Of a stretch of 26,311 nucleotides of DNA, positions 1 to 8,410 are shown in pieces (the first letter of the stretch is position 1; each line of letters starts with the position of its first letter). The DNA lies in the IMG/VR virus record IMGVR_UViG_3300037516_000329, positions 1 through 26,311 of that record. One strand, 5' to 3'. Both the position numbers and the translations under genes were made by a program. The notes beneath the pieces were generated by a model. That model made no database searches. It was not told the DNA's origin and worked only from the letters and a program-made list of their open reading frames with translations. The stretch is from a virus.

Positions 1-2
1 AT

Positions 3-485
3 GCGCCCAATCACCTAGTTTACGTTGGTATCGTAGAGCGTGCAAACGCAGGCAATGGCCAACTCTACGTTCGTGTGCAGAATGGCTACGAACTCGACGA
101 GATCCACGACGTGCAGATTACCAGCGCCCCCGCGGCCGGCGCACTGCTGGTTCGTGATGCGACTAACAGTCTCTGGAAGGCGGCGCGGCTTACGGCCGGC
201 ACTGGCGTCAGCATCACGAACGCTGACGCATCGGTAACCGTAGCTGTGGCAGCGTCTGGCGCAACGGCCGGCACATACGGCAGCACCACCACGACACTGA
301 CCATCGTCGTAGACTCTACAGGACGCATTACAAGCGTGACATCTAACACAATTCCAACCTACGTTGGCGACAGCGGATCAGGTGGAACCAAAGGATTCGT
401 CCCAGCCGCGGCTGCTGGAGATGGAACCAATAAAAAAGCACTACTGGCCGACGGAACTTGGGGTTACCCGAAACTAATCCTCTAA
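3..485 (+). CDS. tail fibre-like virion protein, C-terminal part (5' truncated)
   Basis: The frame is open from the left edge and ends at TAA 483-485, so only the last 160 residues are seen. An internal GTG at 75 is not needed, because the frame continues upstream through residues reading HLVYVGIVERANAGNGQLYV, a stretch typical of phage tail-fibre-like proteins. The next part (VQNGYELDEIHDVQI) is of the same type, and is followed by Ala/Thr/Gly-rich beta-type sequence. It ends with ALLADGTWGYPKLIL, a tail-end pattern common in phage fibre proteins. The neighbour 10 bp downstream is another fibre-like gene, which supports a late structural role, probably receptor binding or fibre scaffold. The fibre assignment is good; the exact role is unknown. 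Confidence 0.7.
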   Translation, partial: APNHLVYVGIVERANAGNGQLYVRVQNGYELDEIHDVQITSAPAAGALLVRDATNSLWKAARLTAGTGVSITNADASVTVAVAASGATAGTYGSTTTTLTIVVDSTGRITSVTSNTIPTYVGDSGSGGTKGFVPAAAAGDGTNKKALLADGTWGYPKLIL

Positions 486-495
486 ACCTACTCAC

Positions 496-2382
496 ATGGC
501 ACAAATTCAAAAAGGCACGACCTACAGCACCGGCGATCAAGTTACCGCTGCAAACCTCAACGCATTGGCCGATGCGGCAATCCTGCTGCCTGGTGCCATC
601 ACCGATCAAACTGCAAAGACTGTACCGCTTGCTGCGGATACGATTCTGTTGCACAGCGCCGCAGACACCGCTCTGCGCAAATCGACGCTGACACAGTTGT
701 TTTCAAATGCTACTGGCATTCCGCTTACCACAGGTGTTACTGGCGTGCTTCCATCCGCTAATGGCGGCACAGGCGTAAACAACGGCGCGAACACTCTCAC
801 GATTGCTGGCAACGTGACGCACGCTGGCGCGTTCACGCAGACGTTTACGGCTACGGCTAACACTTCGCTGACTCTGCCCACAACGGGCACGCTGGCGACC
901 TTGGCTGGCTCGGAGGCGTTGAGCAATAAGACGATTACGGCGTCGCCTATTAGCGGAAGCACAGGCGCGTTTACGACGTTGAGCGCGAGCGGCACAGCAA
1001 CCGTAGGCCCAAACAATGCTGGCACCGGACTTGCATTGCTTCAGCTATTCGGTGGCAGCGGTACTAATGGTGGTGCAAGTGTCCGTTTTGGAACTAACGG
1101 AACATCCTATTCAGAAATTGGACAAGCATCAGGCATACTTGGTGGCACATCGACAGATTTATTATTTTACGCAAATAATGGAAGTCAGAACATAAAGTTC
1201 TATGCTGGTGGTGCTGGTGGTGTCGCTACCATCTCCTCCACCGGACTCGCTGTTACAGGCGCGTTGAGCGCGACGGGTAACATTACTAGCACGGCAACAA
1301 ATACGTATTTTGCTGGCAGTTCATCAACGGCTGGAAACATTTATTATGGCAGCACAGGCGCAGCAAGTCCGGTACAAACTCTTGTAAATAACACGCCAAT
1401 TACAACGGTATCATCCAGCGGACTTGCGGTGACAGGAGGATTGAGCACGACTGGTTCTGTTATAGCAACCGCTGGTTTTATTATAGGAAACGATAATTCG
1501 TTTTTATACGATTCAGGAACGGCAGCCGTGACGCTTCGACTCGGAGCCTCTGGCCCATACGGTTCGTTCTTAACAAACTCCGGCGACTTCATGGTGGATG
1601 GAGCTGGCGGCACATTGGCGCTTGGTGCGGGAGGCAGCAGGGTTGCAACCATCTCCTCCACCGGCCTCGCCGTGACGGGAAATCTTAGTGCTTCATCTGC
1701 GCTAAATGATTTCTATATGACTTCAACGACTGGCACCAATCGTTGTAATTTGCGCTTCATCAATACTGGCGGAATTTATTTATTTGGCGCAGAGGATTCT
1801 GTTGGCGGTGGTTTTGGTGCTACGGCTTACGACGGTGCAATTTCTATTCCATCTGGAAGGGGCTTTGCAGTTGTTATAAATGGAACAGGAGTTGTTCAAC
1901 GCACGACTTCCACCGGACTCGCGGTGACGGGTGCGCTCTCTTGCACGGGCGCACTTTCCAAAGGTTCCGGCTCTTTCCGCATCGAGCATCCGTTGCCCGA
2001 GAAATCGGCCACGCACGAACTCGTCCACAGCTTCATTGAAGGCCCGCAAGCTGATTTGATCTATCGCGGCAAGGTTGTGCTGGTTGATGGAAAAGCCTCG
2101 GTGAACATCGACGCTGCGGCTACAATGACGGAAGGCACGTTTGAAGTGCTGTGCCGCGAAGTGCAATGCTTCACGACCAACGAAAACGGCTGGACGGCAG
2201 TTCGCGGCAAGGTCACTGGCAACATCCTCACCATCGAGGCCAAGGATGCCGATTGCTCCGATGAGATTTCGTGGATGGTCATCGGCGAACGTCAAGATCC
2301 GCACATGATCGAAACCGACTGGACAGACGACAACGGCAAGGTCATCGTCGAGCCGCTAAAGCCTAGCGTCGAATCCAACTAA
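496..2382 (+). CDS. tail fibre / receptor-binding-like protein with repeated GLAVTG modules
   Basis: This 628-aa protein is Gly/Ser/Thr/Ala-rich, as phage fibres are. It has the fibre-like motifs LPSANGGTGVNN near residue 84 and GTLATLAGSEALSNKTIT near residue 130. The motif S(S/T)-GLAVTG-xLS recurs four times (about residues 245, 305, 385 and 471), separated by unrelated inserts of 45-75 residues. From about residue 494 (FRIEHPLPE) a conserved C-terminal domain begins that is found at the end of many phage fibre or hypothetical proteins; it includes YRGKVVLVDGKASVNID and a terminal DP...W.DDNGKVIVE segment. It presumably acts outside the cell as an adhesin or fibre. ATG 496 follows the previous stop by 10 bp with no SD. 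Confidence in fibre class is high; the receptor is unknown. Confidence 0.8.
   Translation: MAQIQKGTTYSTGDQVTAANLNALADAAILLPGAITDQTAKTVPLAADTILLHSAADTALRKSTLTQLFSNATGIPLTTGVTGVLPSANGGTGVNNGANTLTIAGNVTHAGAFTQTFTATANTSLTLPTTGTLATLAGSEALSNKTITASPISGSTGAFTTLSASGTATVGPNNAGTGLALLQLFGGSGTNGGASVRFGTNGTSYSEIGQASGILGGTSTDLLFYANNGSQNIKFYAGGAGGVATISSTGLAVTGALSATGNITSTATNTYFAGSSSTAGNIYYGSTGAASPVQTLVNNTPITTVSSSGLAVTGGLSTTGSVIATAGFIIGNDNSFLYDSGTAAVTLRLGASGPYGSFLTNSGDFMVDGAGGTLALGAGGSRVATISSTGLAVTGNLSASSALNDFYMTSTTGTNRCNLRFINTGGIYLFGAEDSVGGGFGATAYDGAISIPSGRGFAVVINGTGVVQRTTSTGLAVTGALSCTGALSKGSGSFRIEHPLPEKSATHELVHSFIEGPQADLIYRGKVVLVDGKASVNIDAAATMTEGTFEVLCREVQCFTTNENGWTAVRGKVTGNILTIEAKDADCSDEISWMVIGERQDPHMIETDWTDDNGKVIVEPLKPSVESN
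1228..1935 (+). repeat. four degenerate direct repeats encoding S(T/S)GLAVTG within the tail fibre gene
   Basis: Near-identical DNA occurs at 1228-1260, about 1402-1440, 1648-1680 and about 1904-1935, with the shared core tccaccggactcgc then gtgac-like. The first and third copies are almost identical over 33 bp. The repeats are GC-rich while the sequences between them (for example 1080-1200, 1290-1400, 1455-1530 and 1690-1890) are visibly more AT-rich. They translate to ISSTGLAVTG-like hinges. Confidence 0.75.
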
Positions 2383-2387
2383 AACAC

Positions 2388-2531
2388 ATGAATACCGAAC
2401 AAGCCCTCAATAACCTATACGCCGCCGCCCGCCTAGCTCCTCTGCCAGCCGAGCAACACGACATCATCCGCAAGAGTGCGGAAGTGCTCGTCGAAGCTCT
2501 GAAGCCAAAAGAAGAGAAGAAAGCTGAGTAA
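2388..2531 (+). CDS. small hypothetical protein, 47 aa
   Basis: ATG 2388 lies 5 bp after the fibre gene stop and the frame ends at TAA 2529-2531, one base before the next ATG. The product is MNTEQALNNLYAAARLAPLP and onward, mostly helix-forming, with an acidic/basic end (ALKPKEEKKAE). Small helical proteins of this kind often sit between fibre and tail genes in phages. The tight packing between two certain genes, and the absence of any better use for these 150 bp, support it as real. No function can be assigned; a minor virion component or chaperone for the fibre is a guess from position only. Confidence 0.65.
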   Translation: MNTEQALNNLYAAARLAPLPAEQHDIIRKSAEVLVEALKPKEEKKAE

Positions 2532-2532
2532 C

Positions 2533-4341
2533 ATGGCACTGAGTAACCAGTACATGGTCGAAGCCGAAAACGGTTTCATCGGCATGCAAAGCCGATTGAA
2601 TCCGCTCCAGCTTGAGCCTGGATATGTCCAGCTCTCGCAGAATATGCGGCTTGACCTTGGTATTGCTATTACTCGCAAAGGCCAGAAGCGCCTGACCACC
2701 GTAGATATTGCCGGGTTACCGATCTACGGCTCAGGCGTCTTTTCAACCGCGGCCGGCGTCGAGTACATCATCATGGCGATGGCCGGCGCACTTTATATTT
2801 ACAACACCGCCACGCTAACCGTTGGCAGCGCGATCAACTATCCCACGGGTCGCACCATCGCAGTGACCGACAAGGTCGATATCGTGCAGGCCAACAACGT
2901 GGCCTACATCTTCCGCGGTCAGGGCAGCGATCCTGTTTCAGTTACCAGCATCACACGCTCAGGATCTACCGCCACCGTCACGATCACCTCGCACGGTTTT
3001 TCAAATGGTGACGAGGTCATCATCTCGGGCGCAACCCAGACCGAATACAACGGCTCATTCGTAATTTCCAACGTCGCTACGAACACGTTCGACTACACGG
3101 TGACCGGCACGCCTGCCACGCCGGCAACTGGCACGATTGTCTGCAAGAAAGGTAAGGCGCCGCTCGTCTGGGATGGCGCATCCACGGTGAGCGTAGTCCC
3201 CCAGGGCGTGACTACTGGCGCATCGGCCAACATGCCATGCAGCGATTTTGGTCTTTATTTCAAGAATCGTCTGGTAGTGAAAACGGCGCGTGACCGTATC
3301 GCCGCGTCAGACTACCTCGACTACAACACTTGGGACGTGGACTTCGCGCAGTTCGTGATCAACCTCGGATCCAACGACGCCATCGTCGGATTCCAGCCGT
3401 GGCAGGAAGACAAGTTCATCATCTTTGAGCGCAACTCGATCTACTACGCCTACATTGATCCCAATGGCTACACGTCTGGCGCCGCCCCCGGTGGCACTTC
3501 TTTTATTCAATCCTTGACCGCAGAATTTGGATGCTCGGCTCGGCGCACCGTAGTGAATGCCGGCGAGTACATCTTCTTTCTTTCGGACAACGGCGTGTAT
3601 CTCCTCAACCCTTCGCTTGATTTAAAGCTACTCGGGAACACGACGCCGCTGTCCGATCCTATCTCGGATATCATCGCCAGAATTAACGCCACTGCGGTCT
3701 CTGGTGCCGTTGGGCGCATGTTCAACAACCGCTACTATCTGGCCGTCCCCATCGATGGCGCCACGCGCAACAATGCGGTGCTGGTCTACTCGATGCTCAA
3801 CAAGGCGTGGGAGTCCATCGACACATTCCCCACCGGAATGTACGTCGATAATTTTGTCGTATCACTCTACGGGCAGGCCAAGCGCATGTACGCCATTAAC
3901 CGCGAGAATGGCATCTTCCTATGCGAAGAACTCAACTACGACGAGTTTGATAATCTGACCGGCACGCCCACGCTGCCATTCCAGATCCCCGCGTACATCA
4001 CGAACAATTTCCGTCAGTACCAAGTCGCCGGCCAGATTCTTTCGCGTCGGTATTTTTACAATACCTTTACCTCAAAACGATTCGCATCCGGTGAGGTCGA
4101 CATCCTGTCCAACGCAAACGACACGCTGGTCATCACGGCCATCGCTAAGAATCCCGACAACTCGTCCGAGGTCTTCACGTTCTCGTCAGGATCTAACCAA
4201 GATTACACGGTGCGCTTCCCAATCGCAAAGCGTGGTTTTGGTCTGGATCTCAAGTTCGAGTCCACCTTTGGCCGGCCAACGATTCGTGGTCTGCGCGTCA
4301 ACGCTACCGTGCCAGGCCGCAATCTGGTATCTGAGCAGTAA
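2533..4341 (+). CDS. virion stabilisation / tail-tube-like structural protein, 602 aa
   Basis: The N-terminal region with LEPGYVQLSQNMRLDLGIAI followed by TRKGQKRL matches the pattern (few-residue insertions around QN-x-RLD-x-G...R-x-G-x-KRL) seen in podovirus packaged-DNA stabilisation or tail-tubular-B-like proteins. Long beta-rich stretches follow, as expected for a beta-propeller-like tail component. Residues about 133-205 (DPVSVTSITRSGSTATVT and onward, ending GTIVCKKG) look like an inserted Ig/FCCH-type domain, commonly swapped between phage proteins. It is Ser/Tyr/Asn-rich, as virion proteins often are. The stop overlaps the next ATG (TAATG), indicating coupled translation. Structural identity is confident; assignment to one named family is not, since both the gp10-stabilisation and T7 gp12-like groups share this look. 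Confidence 0.65.
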   Translation: MALSNQYMVEAENGFIGMQSRLNPLQLEPGYVQLSQNMRLDLGIAITRKGQKRLTTVDIAGLPIYGSGVFSTAAGVEYIIMAMAGALYIYNTATLTVGSAINYPTGRTIAVTDKVDIVQANNVAYIFRGQGSDPVSVTSITRSGSTATVTITSHGFSNGDEVIISGATQTEYNGSFVISNVATNTFDYTVTGTPATPATGTIVCKKGKAPLVWDGASTVSVVPQGVTTGASANMPCSDFGLYFKNRLVVKTARDRIAASDYLDYNTWDVDFAQFVINLGSNDAIVGFQPWQEDKFIIFERNSIYYAYIDPNGYTSGAAPGGTSFIQSLTAEFGCSARRTVVNAGEYIFFLSDNGVYLLNPSLDLKLLGNTTPLSDPISDIIARINATAVSGAVGRMFNNRYYLAVPIDGATRNNAVLVYSMLNKAWESIDTFPTGMYVDNFVVSLYGQAKRMYAINRENGIFLCEELNYDEFDNLTGTPTLPFQIPAYITNNFRQYQVAGQILSRRYFYNTFTSKRFASGEVDILSNANDTLVITAIAKNPDNSSEVFTFSSGSNQDYTVRFPIAKRGFGLDLKFESTFGRPTIRGLRVNATVPGRNLVSEQ

Positions 4342-4769
4342 TGAATGCTGATGCTCAACAGACCGACTGGCTCGAGCACATTACCGACTTTGCCGTCAAC
4401 AACGGTGGCGCCGGCTGCTTCATTAACTGGCCAAGAGAAAACGTCCGTCAGTACCTCGCATTCCACGCCGGCCAAAACACTCTTGCCTTGGTAAAAGATA
4501 AGGGTCAGATCGTTGCACTCGGCACCGCGATCCAATGCAATCCCGAGGAGATCACGGCAAAGTGGGAGTGGCGCGGCACCAATCCATTCGGCAAGATTCT
4601 GGTGATCCTTGATGTCGTAAATACCCGCAAGGGCGGGCTTACTCTACTCTTCTTAGAAATGTTCAAACGCTGGCCGGCTGGATCCGTTGAGCGCGTCGTT
4701 GCGCTCCGTCCCAACAAGGTCATCGAACTCACTCCAAAATACATTCAACTCGCAGCTTTAAAGGGATAA
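4341..4769 (+). CDS. small virion-region protein, 142 aa, possibly GNAT-fold-like
   Basis: The start codon shares a base with the previous stop (TAATG at 4339-4343), so expression is probably coupled to the stabilisation-like gene. The protein has alternating strands and helices: LALVKDKGQIVALGTAIQ, then KILVILDVVNTRKGGLTLLF, then a helix and GSVERVVALRPNKVIELTPK. A strand-rich core with a helix after V-hydrophobic-VVNTRKGG is reminiscent of acetyltransferase-like or T7 gp13-like proteins encoded at this position in short-tailed phages. I see no unambiguous acetyl-CoA binding loop, so enzymatic function is not claimed. A role in virion morphogenesis follows from position only. Confidence 0.5.
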   Translation: MNADAQQTDWLEHITDFAVNNGGAGCFINWPRENVRQYLAFHAGQNTLALVKDKGQIVALGTAIQCNPEEITAKWEWRGTNPFGKILVILDVVNTRKGGLTLLFLEMFKRWPAGSVERVVALRPNKVIELTPKYIQLAALKG

Positions 4770-4773
4770 AAAC

Positions 4774-7107
4774 ATGGGATCTACAACTGTTCAGACAGCT
4801 CCGCAACGTAATTACGCACAAGAAACTCAGGACACACTGGCCACGCAGATCGCGTTGGCGCCAGAGTTGTATGCATCCGAGGCTCAGTACCAGCCGCAAT
4901 ACAATCAGCTTCAACTTAAGCTGGCCGAGCAGGCGATGTTTGGCACCGAAGGCCAAGCCGGTCTGTTGGATCAATACAGACGTTCATCGGAACAATTTCA
5001 AGGCATCCAGCAGGGCTTAAACACTCAGCAACGCTTGGCCGACATTCAAGATGTCACTAATTTAGCGCCAGCCGCTCAGGCTGCATTTAAGGCCGCAAAT
5101 CCTGAGCTGTTTGCTCAGATGGAGCAGGCAAAAGCACTTCAAGCGAGCAACAATCAGCCGTTCAATCGTCTGAATGCTTTCTTGTCGGTGCCACCAAGTC
5201 AGCAGGACATCGCCGCGCAGCAAATCACCGGCCCTAACATCAACGCGCAGATGGTTGGCCGTGAGAATACCTCGTTTGGTAATATCAACACGATGGATGT
5301 CGCCGCGCAGCAGATGGCGTCGCCGGGATCCGTGCAAGCTCAACAACTCGCCGCAGCTCAGGTCGCCGCACCTGGCACCGTAGGCGCCGAGCGCGTGGGC
5401 GCTGCGCTCATTGAGACGCCGGCTCAAGTTCAAGCTCGCAATGTGCGCACTCAAGCACTGCAGGCCCAACAGGTCGCCGCCCCGCAACAAGTGCAGGCCG
5501 GTCTGATTCAGCCAGGCACGCTCGGCGCCAGTCTCTACGGTCAGGCACTCAACGCTGGCCCATCAAGGATCTCGAGCGCACTCGAGAGCGCCGTACTTGG
5601 CAATCTTACCGCGGATGGCAGTCTCAGCCCCGCCGAGCAACGTCAGGCCGAGCAGCAAGTGCGTGCATCCTACGCCGCTCGCGGCATGGCGATGTCACCA
5701 CAAGCGATCAGTGCCGAAGTGCAGAATCGTTTGGTTAACCAACGCCAACGCGCCATTGAGAACCTCGGTCTGGCCGGCCAAGTGAACCAGCAGTTGCAAG
5801 CAGAGCAGGCCGCGAATCGTGGCTTTGCCGGCAATGTCTTTGGCGCTGATGTTGGCATGCAGCAGCAGAACATCGGTAATCAGCTCGCTGCTGGTCAATT
5901 CAATGCTCAGACTGGTCTACAGGCTGCCTTGGCCAATCAGGCTGCGGGTAACCAGATGGCGCAACAAAATGCCGCGAACCAACTCCAGGCTCAGTTGGCG
6001 AATCAGCAAGCCGGTCTGCAAGCCGGTCAATTCAACGCCAGCACCTCGATCCAAGCCCAACAAGCCAATCAGGACGCTCTTCTCCGCGCTCAATTGGCAA
6101 ACCAACAGGCTGGCATTCAGACTGGTCAATTTAACGCGCAGACTGGTCTGCAAGCGGATCTGGCTAATCAGCAGGCCGCAAATCAGATCGCTCTGGCTAA
6201 TCAGCAAGCTGGTCTGCAAGCCGGTCAATTTAACGTCAACACGCAGGCTCAACTGCAGGCTCAGAATCAGGATGCCGCTCTACGCGCTGCTCTGGCCAAC
6301 CAGCAGGTCAATCTGCAGGGTCAGCAATTCAATGCGTTAAATCAATCTCAGGTCGCTCAGGCTAATCGTGATGCTGCCCAACAAGCCGGCCTTGCAAATC
6401 AGGCCGCGAATCTGCAGCAGCAGCAGTTGATGGCTCAGTACGGCTACCAGACTCAGGCTGCGAATCAGCAGGCCAATCTCGGCACCGCTGAGAGCAATCG
6501 TGCGTTTCAAGCTCAACAGCTTCAGAACTACTACCAGAATCTCGGCCAAGCTGGGCAACTCTACAACCAAGGTCTGGGTGCAGATCGCGCCTACGCTGCG
6601 CAGTTGGTGGGTCTGCAGCAGGCCACGATGTCGGATCCGTATGCTGCGATCCTCGGCCGGTCTTCTACTGCTGGCAATGTTGCGCAGAACACGACCAACC
6701 AAGGCATGAACCTGTCGAACATGGCTGGCCCTGCGCTGTTCAATCCAGAGTCGAGCTACGCCAACAATATCTACGGTGGCAATCAACAGTCCACAAACGC
6801 TGCGAACATCGCCACGGCTCAATCCAACGCCGCGGTGCTTGGTGGCGCCATGCAGGGTCTTGGATCTCTTGCCGGCGGTCAATTGGGAGCGGCTATTTAC
6901 AAATGTTGGGTCGCCCGCGAGGTCTACGGCGCCAACAATCCAAAATGGAAACGCTTCCGCACCTGGTTGCTCACTCGCGCTCCAAAATGGTTCCACGACT
7001 TCTACTGCAAATATGGCGCACAGTTCGCTGAGTTTATCAGCGACAAACCACGCACCAAGAGTCTCATTCGTCGGTGGATGGACTCGCGCATCGCAACTCT
7101 CAAATAA
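4774..7107 (+). CDS. Q/N/A-rich internal virion-like protein with hendecad repeats and conserved CWVARE C-terminus
   Basis: This 777-aa protein starts 4 bp after the upstream stop with an A-rich leader. The N-terminus (residues 5-60) resembles many environmental phage virion proteins: YAQETQDTL, then LYASEAQYQPQYNQLQL. Residues about 125-245 carry short beta-type repeats (VAAPGTVGAERV, VAAPQQVQAGL). Residues about 366-620 are almost wholly 11-residue units rich in A, N and Q, with an exact 33-residue period from residue 409. The last 67 residues, from C711 (CWVAREVYG, then NPKW, APKWFHDFY, IRRWMD), form a separate basic/aromatic domain found at the C-terminus of many phage proteins. By position and size it is a candidate DNA-ejection or internal virion protein; no enzyme motif is visible. 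Confidence 0.65.
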   Translation: MGSTTVQTAPQRNYAQETQDTLATQIALAPELYASEAQYQPQYNQLQLKLAEQAMFGTEGQAGLLDQYRRSSEQFQGIQQGLNTQQRLADIQDVTNLAPAAQAAFKAANPELFAQMEQAKALQASNNQPFNRLNAFLSVPPSQQDIAAQQITGPNINAQMVGRENTSFGNINTMDVAAQQMASPGSVQAQQLAAAQVAAPGTVGAERVGAALIETPAQVQARNVRTQALQAQQVAAPQQVQAGLIQPGTLGASLYGQALNAGPSRISSALESAVLGNLTADGSLSPAEQRQAEQQVRASYAARGMAMSPQAISAEVQNRLVNQRQRAIENLGLAGQVNQQLQAEQAANRGFAGNVFGADVGMQQQNIGNQLAAGQFNAQTGLQAALANQAAGNQMAQQNAANQLQAQLANQQAGLQAGQFNASTSIQAQQANQDALLRAQLANQQAGIQTGQFNAQTGLQADLANQQAANQIALANQQAGLQAGQFNVNTQAQLQAQNQDAALRAALANQQVNLQGQQFNALNQSQVAQANRDAAQQAGLANQAANLQQQQLMAQYGYQTQAANQQANLGTAESNRAFQAQQLQNYYQNLGQAGQLYNQGLGADRAYAAQLVGLQQATMSDPYAAILGRSSTAGNVAQNTTNQGMNLSNMAGPALFNPESSYANNIYGGNQQSTNAANIATAQSNAAVLGGAMQGLGSLAGGQLGAAIYKCWVAREVYGANNPKWKRFRTWLLTRAPKWFHDFYCKYGAQFAEFISDKPRTKSLIRRWMDSRIATLK
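5998..6492 (+). repeat. five tandem 99-bp units (33-residue, 3 x 11) inside the internal virion gene
   Basis: Units begin at 5998, 6097, 6196, 6295 and 6394, exactly 99 bp apart, each opening with codons for ANQ(Q/A). The first four contain a (Q)FNA-type second block. DNA identity is highest between the units at 5998 and 6196 and falls in the last two. Each unit is three 11-residue blocks, for example ANQQAGLQAGQ, FNASTSIQAQQ and ANQDALLRAQL. Further 11-residue blocks precede (from about 5870) and follow it. Confidence 0.85.
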
Positions 7108-7113
7108 TTCACC

Positions 7114-8406
7114 ATGCAAAAAGGCCCATACTTTCAACCAGTCCAGTACATCAGCCCTGTTCCAGAGGGCTATGCTCAGGCCGGCGCCAACATTGGTCGA
7201 TCCATTGGTGGCGGTCTTGCTGCGCTTGGTGCAGGCGTTTCCGAGGGTATTGATAAATACTACAAGTCAGAGGAAGAGCGCCAGGCACTTGGTGGCACCA
7301 TCAGCAGATATTTCAAAAGCGATCCGAAATTGGCTGAGACGGTCGATCCAAAATTGCTAGAAAAATACACGTCTGGTAAAGCTACGCTTGCTGATCACAA
7401 AGCTCTCTTTGCCGATATCAGCACCGAGCAAATGCTCCAGCAAAAGAAGCTCCAAGCCGAAACCGCACGCTTGGCCAATGAGCGCAGCAATGCAGAGCTA
7501 AATTATCTTAAATCAAAAGATAATGATAACAAAATAATGCAGCAAGCAATAGCATTTAATATAGATACGAATGGAGATCTTGATATACCTTCTGCGTTGC
7601 AGACGTTTTCTGAAATGGGTGGAAATATCGCTAACAACGATGTTATTGCAGGTCTTAAAAATGTTCAGAACATTACTTTTGGCACTGAACCAAAGATTAA
7701 GACGCTTACTGGTGAAAGCGGTCAATCTGTTGACGTATTACAAACCGGCCCAGGCAGCGCTACTGTTATTCAAAGAGAAAAACCAGCAGCAACACCTATG
7801 CCGCAAAGTGAGCTAGGTAAAAAACAATTTGATCGAGATCAGGCATTGCGCTCTGGAAATGAAAAAGATGCTGCAGACATTCAAAAAGAAATTGATGCTC
7901 AGGTTAAAAAAGATGCTGAATCTAATGGAGCAAAACCGTTAACCGCAGATCAATCTAATGCTCTTAATTTCTCTCTTCGTTTGATCCAGAACGAAGATTT
8001 TCTTAATAAAAATAAATACGACGCAACGGCATTTTTTAACCAGTCGTTTACTCCAGAACGGTTAACGAGTGATGATAAAAAAGCATATGATGCAGCCAAA
8101 AATAATTGGATTGCTGCTGCTCTTCGTAAAGAATCGGGCGCAGCTATTGGCCCAGATGAATACAATAAATACGATAAACAATATTTCCCACAAGGTGGAG
8201 ATGGAAAAACCGTAATAGAGCAAAAGCAATTGATGCGTAATCAATTGATTCAAGGCATGACCGCTGGCATTGGCCCAAGTGCTGCAGATTATCTTTCTCG
8301 GTTACAAGTTAAGCCAACACCACCACCCGTAGTCGCACCTGTAACGGTTAAAGCTCCAAGCGGACTTAACTACACGGTAACCCGCGAGCCTGCAAAAAAG
8401 CGTTAA
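7114..8406 (+). CDS. internal virion / structural protein, 430 aa, function unknown
   Basis: It begins MQKGPYFQPVQYISPVPEGY and continues with a Gly/Ala-rich, possibly membrane-active segment (residues about 25-48: NIGRSIGGGLAALGAGVSEG). A long helical coiled-coil-like region follows (about residues 105-140, LQQKKLQAETARLANERSN). The C-terminal third holds RKESGAAIGPDEYNKY, then YFPQGGD and a helix with KQLMRNQLIQG, a motif set I have seen in uncharacterised virion-region proteins of phages. Between about 7490 and 8310 the DNA is much richer in A and T than on either side. The neighbours are both large virion-like genes, which makes a DNA-ejection role likely by position. No catalytic motif is seen. 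Confidence 0.55.
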   Translation: MQKGPYFQPVQYISPVPEGYAQAGANIGRSIGGGLAALGAGVSEGIDKYYKSEEERQALGGTISRYFKSDPKLAETVDPKLLEKYTSGKATLADHKALFADISTEQMLQQKKLQAETARLANERSNAELNYLKSKDNDNKIMQQAIAFNIDTNGDLDIPSALQTFSEMGGNIANNDVIAGLKNVQNITFGTEPKIKTLTGESGQSVDVLQTGPGSATVIQREKPAATPMPQSELGKKQFDRDQALRSGNEKDAADIQKEIDAQVKKDAESNGAKPLTADQSNALNFSLRLIQNEDFLNKNKYDATAFFNQSFTPERLTSDDKKAYDAAKNNWIAAALRKESGAAIGPDEYNKYDKQYFPQGGDGKTVIEQKQLMRNQLIQGMTAGIGPSAADYLSRLQVKPTPPPVVAPVTVKAPSGLNYTVTREPAKKR

Positions 8407-8410
8407 TAAT

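Noticed and set aside
75-485. GTG 75 as the start of the first gene
   Set aside because: The frame is open to the window edge with fibre-like sequence before it, so the gene is truncated rather than starting there.
5998-6492. CRISPR-like regular repeats
   Set aside because: The period is 99 bp with no unique spacers and the repeats are in-frame protein repeats.
6337-7137. 266-codon open frame on the minus strand inside the Q-rich virion gene
   Set aside because: It is a shadow of a repetitive coding sequence, is rich in Leu and Ser from antisense Gln/Ala codons, and conflicts with a certain gene.
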